From NCBI GenBank assembly GCA_001899635.1, contig MKVQ01000016.1:355454-419453 (forward strand): a DNA stretch of 64,000 nucleotides, given 5' to 3'. The translations under genes were made by a program, and so were the position numbers. Every line of letters begins with the position of its first letter. Position 1 is the first letter of the stretch. The stretch is from Myxococcales bacterium 68-20. Lineage in GTDB: Bacteria > Myxococcota_A > Polyangia > Polyangiales > Polyangiaceae. This document shows, one piece after another, positions 17,389 through 27,350 of this stretch. A model generated the notes under the pieces. The model was given only the letters and a program-made list of their open reading frames with translations, did no database searches and was not told the DNA's origin.

Positions 17389-19227
17389 TCAGCGGCCGGC
17401 CTTTCGCTCGTAGATCCAGATGCGACGGCCGGTCGTGCCGTGGATCTCCAGAATGGGGAACTGCGACTCGAGCTCGTACTTCGACTCGTGCGCGAACGCG
17501 AACGCGTCGGTGCCGAGCATGAGGCGCTCGAACCACTGCGTCGACGCCTCGTCGCTCGCGCTCCGATGCTGCGTCGGAGGGAGCTTCCGCCCGGCGAGCA
17601 AAACCGGATCGGGGTTGATGAGGTACCGCCAAACCCACCCGGTGCTGACGACGACCCAGCGCGCCTCGCGGGACGGCGCGTCCTCGAATGGCGCCTGGAC
17701 CTCCTCGACCCCGGGGATCGGGTTCCGCTTGTCGGTCGCCTCGGGGCCGACGCGGATCACGCGGGCGTGCTCGGGGAATCGCGGGAGGTAGACGTTGAGC
17801 CCGTAGGTCTCGATCGTCTCGCCGGGACGCACGTGGGTCCGGAGCCACTCCTCGGCGTCGTAACGCGGATCGAAGAGCAGGTTCACGTCGACGGAGACGC
17901 ATGCGAAGAGCGCGAGCGCGAGGTCGACGGTCACGATGCCCCGACCGACGACGCGAACGACTCGACGCGCCGCGAACGAGAACGCCTCGACCGCACGCCC
18001 GCCGTAGACCGCGAAGAGAAGCGCTTGCGGCATGAGGAAGCGCGCGTCGGTACGGAGCGAGGACCAGTTGAACGTGACCGTGAACGAGATCGCGGCCAGG
18101 AGCGGAAGGACAGATGCCGCGAGCTGAGCGCCGCGACGCGGCGCTGGCGTGCGCCACGCGAGGACGAACGCGTGCACCAGCCCGAGCGCGATGAGCGGGC
18201 CGAGCACGTTCGGGTACTGCAGGTGGAAGAGCCGAGCGGCGTCCACGACGATCCCGAAACGGCCCGACCAGTCCCGCGTGTATCCGACGAAGTCCTGGCT
18301 CGCGCTGCCCGTGAGGAACCGCACGCGTGCAGCGAAGCCGGTCGGGTTGAGGATCACCGCATCGACGACGGAGAAGAGCGCGATCGCGACGGCGACGGCG
18401 ATCGCCCCCTCCTTCAGGACGCGCCCGCGATGCTCGCGCACGCCCCACGTGATCCAGATCGCGAACGCTACGGGGAGCGAGAGGATGAACAGCCCGTACG
18501 CCTGGTCCTTCGTCCCGACGGCGAGGACGGCGAGGACGAGTGCGCGGCGGAGGAGACGCGGCTCCTGTCGCGTGATGGCGCGCGTGAAGACGAGAAGCGC
18601 CCACGTACCCCAGAACAGGTAGGGCACGTCGAGGTTCGTCGTGTGCGCGTAGTACGTGAGCGACGCGTTGAGACCGGCGAACGCCGCCGTGCACCACCCT
18701 GCCCGACGCACGCGTTCGTCCGAGAAGCCGCCGGCATGCTCACCGTCCTTCCCGTCTTTGCCCGCAGGCGAGACCCCGAGCTCGTGCGCGCGGAGCTCCT
18801 CGGCGATCCGCGCGAGGAAGAGGACGATGCCGAGCGACATCAGGAGCGACACCGACCGCGCGACGTACGCAGTCGACGTCATGTACGGGACCTTCAGGGC
18901 CTCGGCGACGAGATCGGGCAGCGCGAACGACGGCGCTCGCACCGCAGCGACCAGGATGACCGGCAGCGTCAGGATCGCCAGGAGCGCGAGGTGCACCGGC
19001 GGATAGGTGTAGAAGCTCCCCGGCGTGTAGGTCGCCGCGAGTCCCGGGAGGAAGTCACGGGGAGCGACGCCGTCGTTGTCCCAGCCGTCCGATGCCGGCA
19101 GGCCCCAGCCGATGCCGACGACGTGCAAGAGCCCGACGACGAGGAGGATCCACGCGAGCGGCGATCGCGCGAGGGCACGAAGGCGGCCCGGCGCGAGGTG
19201 ATGACGGAGGAGACTCGGGATGCGCAA
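17389..19227 (-). CDS. GT39-like membrane glycosyltransferase
   Basis: A 612-residue polytopic protein with about twelve membrane segments. After the first one, the loop DGWDNDGVAPRDFLPGLAAT and FYTYPPVHLALLA fit the GT39/ArnT pattern: an acidic first-loop site and a tyrosine-Pro-Pro ahead of the second membrane segment. The last 170 residues are soluble. It probably moves a sugar from a polyprenyl-phosphate donor to a lipid or protein outside the inner membrane. The start used is a TTG at 19227 without a clear ribosome site, so the N-terminus may differ by some residues. It is convergent with the GT-C-like gene at 15589; the two are not obvious close paralogs. Confidence 0.7.
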   Translation of the reverse strand: MRIPSLLRHHLAPGRLRALARSPLAWILLVVGLLHVVGIGWGLPASDGWDNDGVAPRDFLPGLAATYTPGSFYTYPPVHLALLAILTLPVILVAAVRAPSFALPDLVAEALKVPYMTSTAYVARSVSLLMSLGIVLFLARIAEELRAHELGVSPAGKDGKDGEHAGGFSDERVRRAGWCTAAFAGLNASLTYYAHTTNLDVPYLFWGTWALLVFTRAITRQEPRLLRRALVLAVLAVGTKDQAYGLFILSLPVAFAIWITWGVREHRGRVLKEGAIAVAVAIALFSVVDAVILNPTGFAARVRFLTGSASQDFVGYTRDWSGRFGIVVDAARLFHLQYPNVLGPLIALGLVHAFVLAWRTPAPRRGAQLAASVLPLLAAISFTVTFNWSSLRTDARFLMPQALLFAVYGGRAVEAFSFAARRVVRVVGRGIVTVDLALALFACVSVDVNLLFDPRYDAEEWLRTHVRPGETIETYGLNVYLPRFPEHARVIRVGPEATDKRNPIPGVEEVQAPFEDAPSREARWVVVSTGWVWRYLINPDPVLLAGRKLPPTQHRSASDEASTQWFERLMLGTDAFAFAHESKYELESQFPILEIHGTTGRRIWIYERKAGR

Positions 19228-19313
19228 GGTTCGTGGGCTCGCCGCGCCTGTTCAATCGCGAGCCTGCCGATCGTGACGATGACGACGAACGGTGGCGGCG
19301 CGGCGAGTACGGG

Positions 19314-20447
19314 TCAGAGCGAGAGCTCGTAGAGCTTCACCATGTCGTCGCGAGTGCACGGACGCGGGTTCGAGCGATGGCACGCATCTTCGATCGCCTT
19401 GTCGGCGAGCTTCGGGATGTCGGCCTTCGTCACGCCCTCGACAGCGAGGCCGCTCGGGAGGCCGACCTTCTCGCGAAGGGCGCGGAGCCCATTCGACAGG
19501 CTCGTCGCGGTGAGGTCGACGATGCGACGGACCCGCTCGACGCGATCGGGGACGGTGACGTTGTTGAAGTCGACCACCGCGGGGAGGCAGAGCGCGTTCG
19601 CGAGCCCGTGGTGGAGGTTCTTCTCGCTCGAGAGCGGGTGCGCGAGCGAGTGGCAGACGCCGAGGCCCTTCTGGAAGGCGACCGCGCCCATCATCGCGGC
19701 CTTCATCATCGCGCCGCGTGCGACGAGATCGGCCCCGGCAAGGGCGGCACGCGGGAGGTGCTTCGCCGCGAGCTCGATGCCCATGAGCGCGATTCCATCC
19801 GCCATCGGGTGGTCGCCGAGCGAGAGATAAGCCTCGATGCAATGCGTGAGCGCATCGAAGCCCGTGGCCGCGGTCACACGGGGAGGCATCGAGACGGTGA
19901 GCTCCGGATCGAGGATCGCCGCCTTCGCCATCAGGTGCGGGCTGAAGATCACCGTCTTGCGCCCCGTCGCTTCGAGCGTGATGACGCCCGAGCGACCGAC
20001 CTCGCTGCCGGTGCCGGCGGTCGTCGGCACGTTGATGATCGGCGGGACGTTCGAGGTGATGTGCGCGTCACCGCCGATCGCGTCGTCGTACTCCTCGAGC
20101 GGGCGATCGTGCGTCGTCTTGAGCGCGATGAGCTTGCCGGCGTCGAGCGGCGAGCCGCCACCGACGGAGACGATGATGTCGGCGCCGTGCGAGCGGTAGG
20201 CCGCAACGCCGTTCGTGACGTTCTCGAGGACCGGGTTCGGGTCGACGCGATCGAAGACCAGCGACGGAATGCCGGCCCCCTCGAGCACCTCGCGGACCCG
20301 CTCGGCGATCTGGGCCTTCACGACGCCCGGGTCACACACGATGAGCGCACGCGTGCCCGACGCACGGCGGACGTGCTCGCCGAGGACGGAGATCGAGCCG
20401 TTGCCGAAGACGACGGTGGTGGGGAAGCTCCAGGTGACGTTGGACAT
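19314..20447 (-). CDS. Iron-containing alcohol dehydrogenase (group III)
   Basis: A 377-residue NAD(P)-dependent dehydrogenase. GGGSPLDAGK (96-105) binds the cofactor, PTTAGTGSEVGRSGVI is the next family landmark, and the metal ligands are expected in TGFDALTHCIEAY and in the two histidine-rich stretches CHSLAHPLS and NLHHGLANALCLP. It should interconvert an alcohol and an aldehyde. The ATG at 20447 is preceded by AGGAGTCCTC, a good ribosome site. The glutamine-synthetase-family gene lies 232 bases upstream on the same strand, and the pair may act together in degrading an amine or amino alcohol such as a polyamine or ethanolamine; that link is inferred. Confidence 0.9.
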   Translation of the reverse strand: MSNVTWSFPTTVVFGNGSISVLGEHVRRASGTRALIVCDPGVVKAQIAERVREVLEGAGIPSLVFDRVDPNPVLENVTNGVAAYRSHGADIIVSVGGGSPLDAGKLIALKTTHDRPLEEYDDAIGGDAHITSNVPPIINVPTTAGTGSEVGRSGVITLEATGRKTVIFSPHLMAKAAILDPELTVSMPPRVTAATGFDALTHCIEAYLSLGDHPMADGIALMGIELAAKHLPRAALAGADLVARGAMMKAAMMGAVAFQKGLGVCHSLAHPLSSEKNLHHGLANALCLPAVVDFNNVTVPDRVERVRRIVDLTATSLSNGLRALREKVGLPSGLAVEGVTKADIPKLADKAIEDACHRSNPRPCTRDDMVKLYELSL

Positions 20448-20679
20448 GAGGACTCCTGCGAGGGTCGGCTCGCCTCGCCCCCCGACCAGGCGGGGACCCG
20501 AGGCAAACCCGTCGGAACAGCCCGAATGCGCGCGAGGGTAGATCGCCGCGTGCGCGGTTGCCAGCCAGCCGAGAGGCCCCGTCGAGCGCGGCCCGATCCC
20601 GCGTGACTCGGGGCTCGTCCCCCCGGCAATCCGAGGTCACGGCTGGGCTTGGCGCTCGCCCGTGTCGCTCGGCGGGCGC

Positions 20680-22056
20680 TCAGATCGACTCGAAGTAGCG
20701 CCGGAGCTCCCAGTCGGTGACGGCGCGGTCGTATTGGCGGACCTCCCACTCGCGCGTGCGGACGTAATGATCGACGAACCCTTCGCCGAGGATCTCCTTC
20801 GCGCGCTTGCTCGCGGCGAGGGCCGCGGTCGCGTGCTCGAGCGTACGCGGGAGGGGCGCCAGCCCATCTCCCGACGAGGCATCGCCGCGCGCCTCGGGCG
20901 GCGGCTCGATCCCGTTCTCGATCCCCCAGAGGCCCGACGCGAGGCAGGTCGCGATCGCGATGTACGGGTTGATGTCCGCAGCGGTCTGCCGGTACTCCAC
21001 GCGCGTCGAGCTCGGGCTTCCGGGGATGACGCGGATCGCACACGTGCGGTTCTCGACGCCCCACGACGCCGTGAGCGGCGCCCACACGCCGGGCACGTAG
21101 CGCTTGTAGGCGTTGATGGTCGGCGAGTAGAGCGCCGTCAGCTCGGGCATGAGCGCGATCTGTCCGCCGATGTAGTGGCGCGCCTTCGCCGAGAGCTTCC
21201 CCTCCGCCTCGTCGTCGTGGAACACGTTGCGCGGCGCCGCGCCGGGCTGGCTGACGCTCCAGAGCGACTGATGGAGATGACCGCTCGAGCCGGGGAGGTC
21301 GTGACTCCACTTCGCCATGAACGTCACCGAGAGCCCGTGCCTCGCGGCAAGGCTCTTCATCTGCGTCTTGAAGAGCGCCGCCTTGTCCGCCGCGCGGAGC
21401 GCCTCGTCGTAGCGGATCGCGACCTCGTAGACGCCCGGTCCGGTCTCGGTGTGGAGCGCCTCGAGGTCGATTTCGAACCTGGACATCTCGTCGAGGATCG
21501 CGTGGCAAAAATCGCGGTTCTGCTCTGCGCGTAGCCAGGAGTAGCCGAACATCCCGGGTGAGAGCGTGCTCAGGTTCCGGAAGTCCTTCTGCTCGAGCGT
21601 CTCCGGCGTCTCCTTGAAGACCCAGAACTCGAGCTCCGCGCCGAACGTGGCCTGGTAGCCCTTCTTCGCGGCCTCGGCGAGGACGCGCTTCAGGAGCGAG
21701 CGCGGGCACGCCGGGTGGCCGCGGAAGCCGCTGCCGCTCTTCTCCACGAAGTCGACGAGGAAGGCCGCGGTATCCGGCTCGGCGGGCAGGACACGGAACG
21801 TGTCGAGATCGATCACGGCGTGGGCATCGGGGTAGCCCGAGTGCCAACCGGTGACTTTCGCGTTGTCGTAGAGGACGTCGGCGATGTCCCAACCGAAGAT
21901 GACGTCGCAGAAGCCGAAGCCCGGCTCGGCGATGCTCCAGAACTTGTCGAGCGAGACGTATTTCCCGCGAAGGACGCCGTCGACGTCGAAGCCCCCGACC
22001 TTGACCTTCTTGATCCCCTGCTCTTCGAACTTCTGCTTCAGCGCAGCAACGTCCAT
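20680..22056 (-). CDS. Glutamine synthetase family gamma-glutamyl ligase
   Basis: A 458-residue ATP-dependent ligase of the GlnA fold. Family motifs are FGAELEFWVF (the metal-binding ExE), TGPGVYEVAIRYDEAL, SGHLHQSLW in place of the usual GSGMHxHxS, INAYKRYVPG and VEYRQTAADINPYIAIA. The absence of the adenylylation-site region, the short length and the tail TDWELRRYFESI fit the gamma-glutamyl-amine branch (PuuA, GlnA3/GlnA4-like) rather than the ammonia-assimilating enzyme. It would join glutamate to an amine such as a polyamine or ethanolamine. The Fe-dependent alcohol dehydrogenase follows in the same direction, which fits an amine-degradation role but does not fix the substrate. Confidence 0.85.
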   Translation of the reverse strand: MDVAALKQKFEEQGIKKVKVGGFDVDGVLRGKYVSLDKFWSIAEPGFGFCDVIFGWDIADVLYDNAKVTGWHSGYPDAHAVIDLDTFRVLPAEPDTAAFLVDFVEKSGSGFRGHPACPRSLLKRVLAEAAKKGYQATFGAELEFWVFKETPETLEQKDFRNLSTLSPGMFGYSWLRAEQNRDFCHAILDEMSRFEIDLEALHTETGPGVYEVAIRYDEALRAADKAALFKTQMKSLAARHGLSVTFMAKWSHDLPGSSGHLHQSLWSVSQPGAAPRNVFHDDEAEGKLSAKARHYIGGQIALMPELTALYSPTINAYKRYVPGVWAPLTASWGVENRTCAIRVIPGSPSSTRVEYRQTAADINPYIAIATCLASGLWGIENGIEPPPEARGDASSGDGLAPLPRTLEHATAALAASKRAKEILGEGFVDHYVRTREWEVRQYDRAVTDWELRRYFESI

Positions 22057-22163
22057 GCATCAAACGCTACAGTGACGGAACCGAGCCGTCATCAAGCTGT
22101 GCCGTAAGCCGCATGACGAATGGCGAATGGCGCCCATGTGCGACTCGGAGGGCGGCTGACGCG

Positions 22164-23261
22164 TCAAGGACGCTGGAATGCGGTGGCGATCTCGACGAGG
22201 ATCAGGATCACGATCGTGAGCTCGAGGAGCTGACCGCGTGACACCTCGACCTCGCCCTTGAGGAGCTCGTAAGCGCGACCGACGAGCGCGAGCTTCGCCT
22301 CGACGCTCTCGCGCCACTGCGGGACGCGGAAGCGATCGATCGCGGCGAGGTAGACGCGTGCGAGGTAGAAGTCGCCGACCGACTTGATCGCGTTGTCGAC
22401 CCGCTCGGTGCACTCGGTGAGCTCCATGAAGCTGCGGAGCACGTGACGCGTGAGCGCGCCGAACGGACTCTTGAGGATGCGCGGCGCCGTCTCGACGTAT
22501 CCGTAGAGGCGCGCGAGCTCGCGATCGAGGAGGCCGTCGTAGTAGCGAAACTCGAGGAGCTGACAGGTCGCGAGCTCGAGGACGAGCGGCACGAGCCTCG
22601 AGCCGCTCGGCTCGACCACGAGCGCGCTGTTCCAGTCGAGGACGACGAGATCCTCCGCGAGGTAGGAGAACGCGTTGCGGAGGACGTCCTGACGCGTCGC
22701 CGTGCTGAGCGGCTTCGCGCTCGTCTCGCCGAGAAGCAGCTTCGCGGTCGTCTCCGACTGCATGAGCGCCTCCACGCTGCTCGAGCGCCCGAGCTCCTGG
22801 ACGAAGACGATCGTGTAGCTCTCCGCCCCTCGCCACGCGTGCGGCTTCTCGATGCTCGAGGCGAGCTTCGCGACGATCTCGTCGAGATGTTGCGCCCCGC
22901 GCTCGTCGAGGACCGGCGAGTCGTAGATCGCGTCGCACACCGGGACGAGCTGCGCCAGCGGCGTGTCCGGCTCGATCGGGACCTCGTAGCAGACGGAGAC
23001 GACACCGAAGTGGAAGATGCGGGCCGAGACCTGCGCCTGGAGCGGGCGCTCGATGCCGGGGACGGCGAGCTCGCACGGGGAGAGCGCGATCTCGACCGCC
23101 GGCACGGCGATCACGAGGCCCTCGGCGAGCGGGCCACCAAGCTCGACGCGCTTCGCCGACGGCACGAGCTTCTCGGCGACCTCGAGCGCGATCGTGTCTC
23201 CCGCGTCGAAGACGCGATAGGCGAGGAGCGACCCTCGAGCGACGGAGAGGACGTCGTTCAC
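22164..23261 (-). CDS. RMD1/YagE (DUF155) family protein
   Basis: A 365-residue protein. The middle and C-terminal parts match the RMD1/DUF155 pattern: YLAEDLVVLDWNSALVVEP, ELATCQLLEFRYYDGLLDRE, then a helical segment rich in Arg and Glu and a single C-terminal membrane helix (LLELTIVILILVEIATAF). Eukaryotic members are mitochondrial membrane proteins needed for translation or meiosis; bacterial roles are unknown. GTG start. It lies between the glutamine-synthetase-like gene (107 bases downstream) and a polytopic membrane protein gene (57 bases upstream), all on the minus strand, so co-transcription is possible. Confidence 0.75.
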   Translation of the reverse strand: MNDVLSVARGSLLAYRVFDAGDTIALEVAEKLVPSAKRVELGGPLAEGLVIAVPAVEIALSPCELAVPGIERPLQAQVSARIFHFGVVSVCYEVPIEPDTPLAQLVPVCDAIYDSPVLDERGAQHLDEIVAKLASSIEKPHAWRGAESYTIVFVQELGRSSSVEALMQSETTAKLLLGETSAKPLSTATRQDVLRNAFSYLAEDLVVLDWNSALVVEPSGSRLVPLVLELATCQLLEFRYYDGLLDRELARLYGYVETAPRILKSPFGALTRHVLRSFMELTECTERVDNAIKSVGDFYLARVYLAAIDRFRVPQWRESVEAKLALVGRAYELLKGEVEVSRGQLLELTIVILILVEIATAFQRP

Positions 23262-23318
23262 GACCAGTCGAGTATCTCGCGTCCGGACGGCGCGAGCACT
23301 GACGAGGGATGCCGCGCT

Positions 23319-25199
23319 TCAGAGCGTCAGATCGCGCACGTCGATCGGACCGCCCTTCGTCGTCACCATGCGGCGTACGAGCGTCGCGCCGAGGGCATCG
23401 TTCGGAGCGAAGGCCCGGAGATCGTCGAGCGCTCGAGACAGGAGCTCACGCTCGCCGGTCGCGGCCATTCCGATCGCACGGGCACGGAGCAGCGTCGCCG
23501 TCGCGGACGCAAGCTCCGCATCGCTCTTCGCCACGGCGATACGGACCAGCCGCTCCTTCGTGGGGAGAAAGGCTTCGAGCGCCTTCTTGCGCTCGCTCGC
23601 ACCGCGCGGCTCCGTCTCGAAGCGGGACATCAGGCCGGCGGGGATGAGATGGCGGGAGAGGGTGCGATCCCATCTGGGGTCGAACACCGCGAGCACCGAG
23701 CGCTGCCCTCCGAGCTCCGAGAGCGAGAGCTCCTCGGGGCGGATGCCGAGCGCGATGTCGCGATAGAGAGGCGCGAGCTTCGGCTCGGCGATCAGCGCCC
23801 GCTGGCCTTCTCGTCCCTGGACGTCGTACGCGGGGACGATCACGAGGTCGCCGCGCATCTGTCCGACGGCACGCGCGCTGGCGATCCGGCGCATCGTCCC
23901 GCGATCGGGGACGAGGATCACGGACGCCGGTGGAGCGGAGCCCCACGCGATGTCGTTCCAGATCGCCGACGCATGAGCTGCGCGCGCGTCACGACGCGCC
24001 GTCGTCTCGTCGATCGAGCGGACCGGCAACACGAGCTCGAGCACGACGACGAGCGCTGCGCTCGCCTCCGCGAACGGGACCCGGGCGCGCGCGATCGCGA
24101 GCACGAGCGCTCCGAGCATCGTCGCACCGAGGACGTACGCGGCGAGAACGCCGGCGAGGACCACTGGCGCGAAGCGAGAGGGCCCCGACGCCGCTCCGAG
24201 CTGAATCGCGAGGACGGCCACGGCGACGACGAGCACGAGCGGGAGCGCACGCCTCCGGGCGTCCGCCACGAGGAGCGAGAGCACCGCGCCGCCGGCGCAG
24301 ACGAGGAGGAGCGGCTTACCGATCTCCGCAAGCGCGAACGACGCCGGCGTCAGAGTGCCTGCGCGCTCCAGAAGCGTGAACAGCGGCCCCGCCACGCTGA
24401 CCTCGGGCGACCGCTTCGCCAGGGCGACGCCGATCACGAGGGGCAGCAGGCCGAGCGCAAACGCACACGCGCCGTGGAGGGCGACGCCTCGATTCCAGCG
24501 GAGCTCCTTCTTCTTGCGCGCCGCGCGCAGCTCTGTCCCGATCCGGGGCAGGACCGCCGCCAGCGACGCGAGCAGCACGAGGGGGTCGTAGCTCGCGGAG
24601 AGCCCGAGGACGAGCATCATCGGCGGGACAATCCGTGGCGCCGTCCCTGCGCCGGCGTCATCGGACCGCATCATGCCGAGGCGCACTGCCAGGAGGACGA
24701 GCAGCGCGCCGGTCACGGCCCCGCCGGGGGCGGCGGCTTCCGCCTGCCACGCCGGTGCGAGCAGCGCGGTCAGCACTGCCGCGGCCGCCACCGCCGAGAG
24801 CAGGCGCGACGAGGCCTCGGCGTTTCCGATCGGCTCGCCCTTCCCCGTCCCCCCGCCCTTCGCCGAACGAGAAAAGAGCCGGTTCAGAGCGGCCGGGACG
24901 TTCCGGACGAGCTCACGCGCGAGGTCGAAGGCGAGCGCCCCGCAGATCCCCGCGACGAGCGCGCTCGCGAGTCCGCTCCTGAGGGCTCGCGTGCCGAGCG
25001 GCAGGAGCAATGCGGGCGCGGCGACGACGAGGTCCAGCGCGCGAAACGCGCCCCCCGGACCGGCGAAGCCTGCGCCGACGGTCCGCACGATCTCCAGATC
25101 GTGAGCCGCGGCTCCAGCCGAGGTCGCACCTGCGGCCGCGAGGGCTGCAGGCAGACCCGCCGAGAGCGCGCGGAGGGCGGCGTCGAACCTGCTCTTCAT
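23319..25199 (-). CDS. Polytopic membrane protein, unknown
   Basis: A 626-residue protein. Residues 1-420 contain about ten hydrophobic segments with Ala/Leu-rich composition; residues 430-626 are soluble and begin with a stretch (AWGSAPPASVILVPDRGTM, MRGDLVIVPAYDVQG) that recalls the C-terminal domain of DUF2723-type membrane glycosyltransferases, where each protein reads out an energy-like or substrate loop. The N-terminal GT-C motif of that family (GxxHPTGYP) is missing, so the assignment is weak. The ATG at 25199 is preferred because an upstream extension to 25358 would run into the aspS promoter. It is divergent from aspS. Confidence 0.6.
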   Translation of the reverse strand: MKSRFDAALRALSAGLPAALAAAGATSAGAAAHDLEIVRTVGAGFAGPGGAFRALDLVVAAPALLLPLGTRALRSGLASALVAGICGALAFDLARELVRNVPAALNRLFSRSAKGGGTGKGEPIGNAEASSRLLSAVAAAAVLTALLAPAWQAEAAAPGGAVTGALLVLLAVRLGMMRSDDAGAGTAPRIVPPMMLVLGLSASYDPLVLLASLAAVLPRIGTELRAARKKKELRWNRGVALHGACAFALGLLPLVIGVALAKRSPEVSVAGPLFTLLERAGTLTPASFALAEIGKPLLLVCAGGAVLSLLVADARRRALPLVLVVAVAVLAIQLGAASGPSRFAPVVLAGVLAAYVLGATMLGALVLAIARARVPFAEASAALVVVLELVLPVRSIDETTARRDARAAHASAIWNDIAWGSAPPASVILVPDRGTMRRIASARAVGQMRGDLVIVPAYDVQGREGQRALIAEPKLAPLYRDIALGIRPEELSLSELGGQRSVLAVFDPRWDRTLSRHLIPAGLMSRFETEPRGASERKKALEAFLPTKERLVRIAVAKSDAELASATATLLRARAIGMAATGERELLSRALDDLRAFAPNDALGATLVRRMVTTKGGPIDVRDLTL

Positions 25200-25287
25200 C
25201 GGGACCGGCACTTGGTTTACCCTGTCCGGCCCTGGCTTTCCCACTTTAGAGACGATTCGAGGCACGGCCTCGCGAGGAGAAGACACC

Positions 25288-27171
25288 GTGGCACGCTTCA
25301 TCGACGAGCTGAAACGCACCCATCGTTGCGGCGACCTGCGCGCGAACAACGAGGGCAACGAGGTCGTCCTCTTCGGCTGGGTCGCGAGTTACCGCGATCA
25401 CGGCGGCTGCGTCTTCGTCGACCTCCGCGATCGTGACGGCATCACTCAGGTCGTCTTCGATCCGAACGTCTCCGGGTACGGCGATCTGCCCAAGAAGTCG
25501 TACGAGCAGGCACAGGCCCTGCGCTCGGAGTGGGTCATCGGCATCCGCGGCATCGTGAAGAGCCGCGGCGCGATGAAGAACCCGAAGCTCCCGACCGGCG
25601 AGATCGAGGTCCACGCCCTGGAGATGACGGTCTTCAACAAGGCCGACACCCCGCCCTTCGAGATCGCCGACGACATCGACACCGGCGAGGAGAAGCGCCT
25701 CCAGTACCGCTTCCTCGACCTCCGCCGCGCGCCGCTCCAGCGGACGCTCCGCGTGCGTCACAAGATCAACCAGATCGTCCGCCGCTACTTCGACTCGCAG
25801 GGCTTCCTCGAGCTCGAGACGCCGTTCATGGTGAAGTACACGCCCGGCGGCGCGCGCAACTTCCTCGTCCCGAGCCGCATGAACGCGGGGAAGTTCTACG
25901 CGCTCGCGGAGAGCCCGCAGCTCTTCAAGCAGCTCTACATGTGCGCGGGCTTCGATCGCTACTTCCAGATCGTGAAGTGCTTCCGCGACGAGGCGCTCCG
26001 TCTCGATCGCCAGCCCGAGTTCACGCAGATCGACGTCGAGATGTCGTTCGTGAACCAGGACGACATCTTCGCCACGATGGAGGGGATGATCTTCTCCGTC
26101 TGGAAGGAGGTCCTCGGGATCGACCTGAAGGAGAAGTATCCGAGCGGCCGCTTCCCGCAGATGCCCTTCGAGGAGTCGATGGGCAAGTACGGCAACGACA
26201 AGCCGGACCTCCGCTTCGGCCTGCCCCACACGGACGTGACGGGGCTCGTGGTCGACCACGCGGGCGGCGGCGTGCCGTTCTGGAAGGACATCGCCGACAA
26301 GTTCGCGAGCGGCGCGTACCGCAAGGATCTGCCCGCCGAGATCGTGAAGGCGATGCGCGTCCCGGCGGAGCACGCGACGAAGCTGTCGCGCGCCGAGCTC
26401 GACAAGCTCGAGGACTTCGTCAAGGGCATGGGCGCCAAGGGCCTCGCGCGCGCGAAGATCGACGCGCAGGGCAACTGGACGCAGTCGCCGCTCGCGAAGA
26501 CGATCTCGCCGGAGCTCCGCGCCAAGATCAACGAAGCGACGGGCGCGGCGGAGAACGACCTCGTCTTCTTCCAGTTCGGCAAGGAGGCGATGGTCCAGAC
26601 CGTGATGGCGAACCTCCGCGTTCACCTCGCGAAGAAGCTCGGGCTCATCCCCGAGGTCGGCCACGGCGGCAACTTCGAGCTCCTCTGGGTAGTGAACCCG
26701 CCGCTGTTCGAGTACGACGACGAGAAGAAGACGTGGGCCGCCGCGCACCACGCCTTCACCCGCCCGCACGACGACTGCGTCGACCTGATCGAGAAGGACC
26801 CGGGCAAGGTGCTCTGCTGGCGCTACGACCTCGTCCTCAACGGCTTCGAGATCGGCGGCGGCTCGATCCGCCTCCACGATCCCGAGGTGCAGGCGAAGGT
26901 CTTCCGCGCGCTCGGCATCTCGGACGAAGAGGCGAAGCAGAAGTTCGGCTTCCTCCTCGACGCCCTCCGCTACGGAGCGCCCCCGCACGGCGGCATCGCG
27001 GTCGGCATGGACCGGCTCGCGATGCTCCTCTCCGGCGCGGAGAGCCTCCGCGACGTCATCCCCTTCCCGAAGACCCAGAAGGGTCAGGACCTGATGACGG
27101 ACGCGCCGAACAAGGTCGATCCGGAGCAGCTCCGCGAGCTCCACGTCCGCGTCGTCGAACCCCCGACCTGA
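25288..27171 (+). CDS. aspS: Aspartyl-tRNA synthetase
   Basis: A 627-residue class II synthetase that charges tRNA-Asp (possibly also tRNA-Asn; a discriminating or non-discriminating type cannot be read here). An N-terminal OB-fold anticodon-binding domain (about 10-115: GDLRANNEGNEVVLFGWV) is followed by the catalytic core with FRDEALRLDRQPEFTQIDVE (motif 2) and GGIAVGMDRLAMLL (motif 3). The bacterial GAD insertion lies between, at about 300-435. GTG start at 25288 with GAGGAGAAG upstream. A strong intrinsic terminator follows at 27197. As a housekeeping gene it marks this part of the window as core chromosome. Confidence 0.97.
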   Translation: MARFIDELKRTHRCGDLRANNEGNEVVLFGWVASYRDHGGCVFVDLRDRDGITQVVFDPNVSGYGDLPKKSYEQAQALRSEWVIGIRGIVKSRGAMKNPKLPTGEIEVHALEMTVFNKADTPPFEIADDIDTGEEKRLQYRFLDLRRAPLQRTLRVRHKINQIVRRYFDSQGFLELETPFMVKYTPGGARNFLVPSRMNAGKFYALAESPQLFKQLYMCAGFDRYFQIVKCFRDEALRLDRQPEFTQIDVEMSFVNQDDIFATMEGMIFSVWKEVLGIDLKEKYPSGRFPQMPFEESMGKYGNDKPDLRFGLPHTDVTGLVVDHAGGGVPFWKDIADKFASGAYRKDLPAEIVKAMRVPAEHATKLSRAELDKLEDFVKGMGAKGLARAKIDAQGNWTQSPLAKTISPELRAKINEATGAAENDLVFFQFGKEAMVQTVMANLRVHLAKKLGLIPEVGHGGNFELLWVVNPPLFEYDDEKKTWAAAHHAFTRPHDDCVDLIEKDPGKVLCWRYDLVLNGFEIGGGSIRLHDPEVQAKVFRALGISDEEAKQKFGFLLDALRYGAPPHGGIAVGMDRLAMLLSGAESLRDVIPFPKTQKGQDLMTDAPNKVDPEQLRELHVRVVEPPT

Positions 27172-27196
27172 CCTCGCGGCCGATCCGCCCCCGCCA

Positions 27197-27238
27197 CGAT
27201 GCGCCGTGACCTCTCCGAGGTCCGGCGCATCGATATTT
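27197..27238 (+). terminator. Intrinsic terminator of aspS
   Basis: cgatgcgccg-gacctc pairs with gaggtc-cggcgcatcg over 16 bp with one bulged base (27207) and a tcc loop, followed by atattt. It lies 25 nt after the aspS stop. This is the clearest rho-independent terminator in the window. Confidence 0.8.
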
Positions 27239-27350
27239 CACCTGTCCAAAGCTGCTCCTCGCTCGACCCCCCAGGAGCGCTCGCCGCTCGCGGAGGTGTT
27301 GACCAGCTCTGCAGGCTGCAGTCTCCTTCTCGTTCAGTACGAGAGGACTC

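Noticed and set aside
22443-25436. A 997-residue plus-strand open frame
   Set aside because: Opposite strand of the RMD1-type and polytopic membrane genes. Extreme Arg/Glu/Asp content is the usual antisense pattern in GC-rich DNA.
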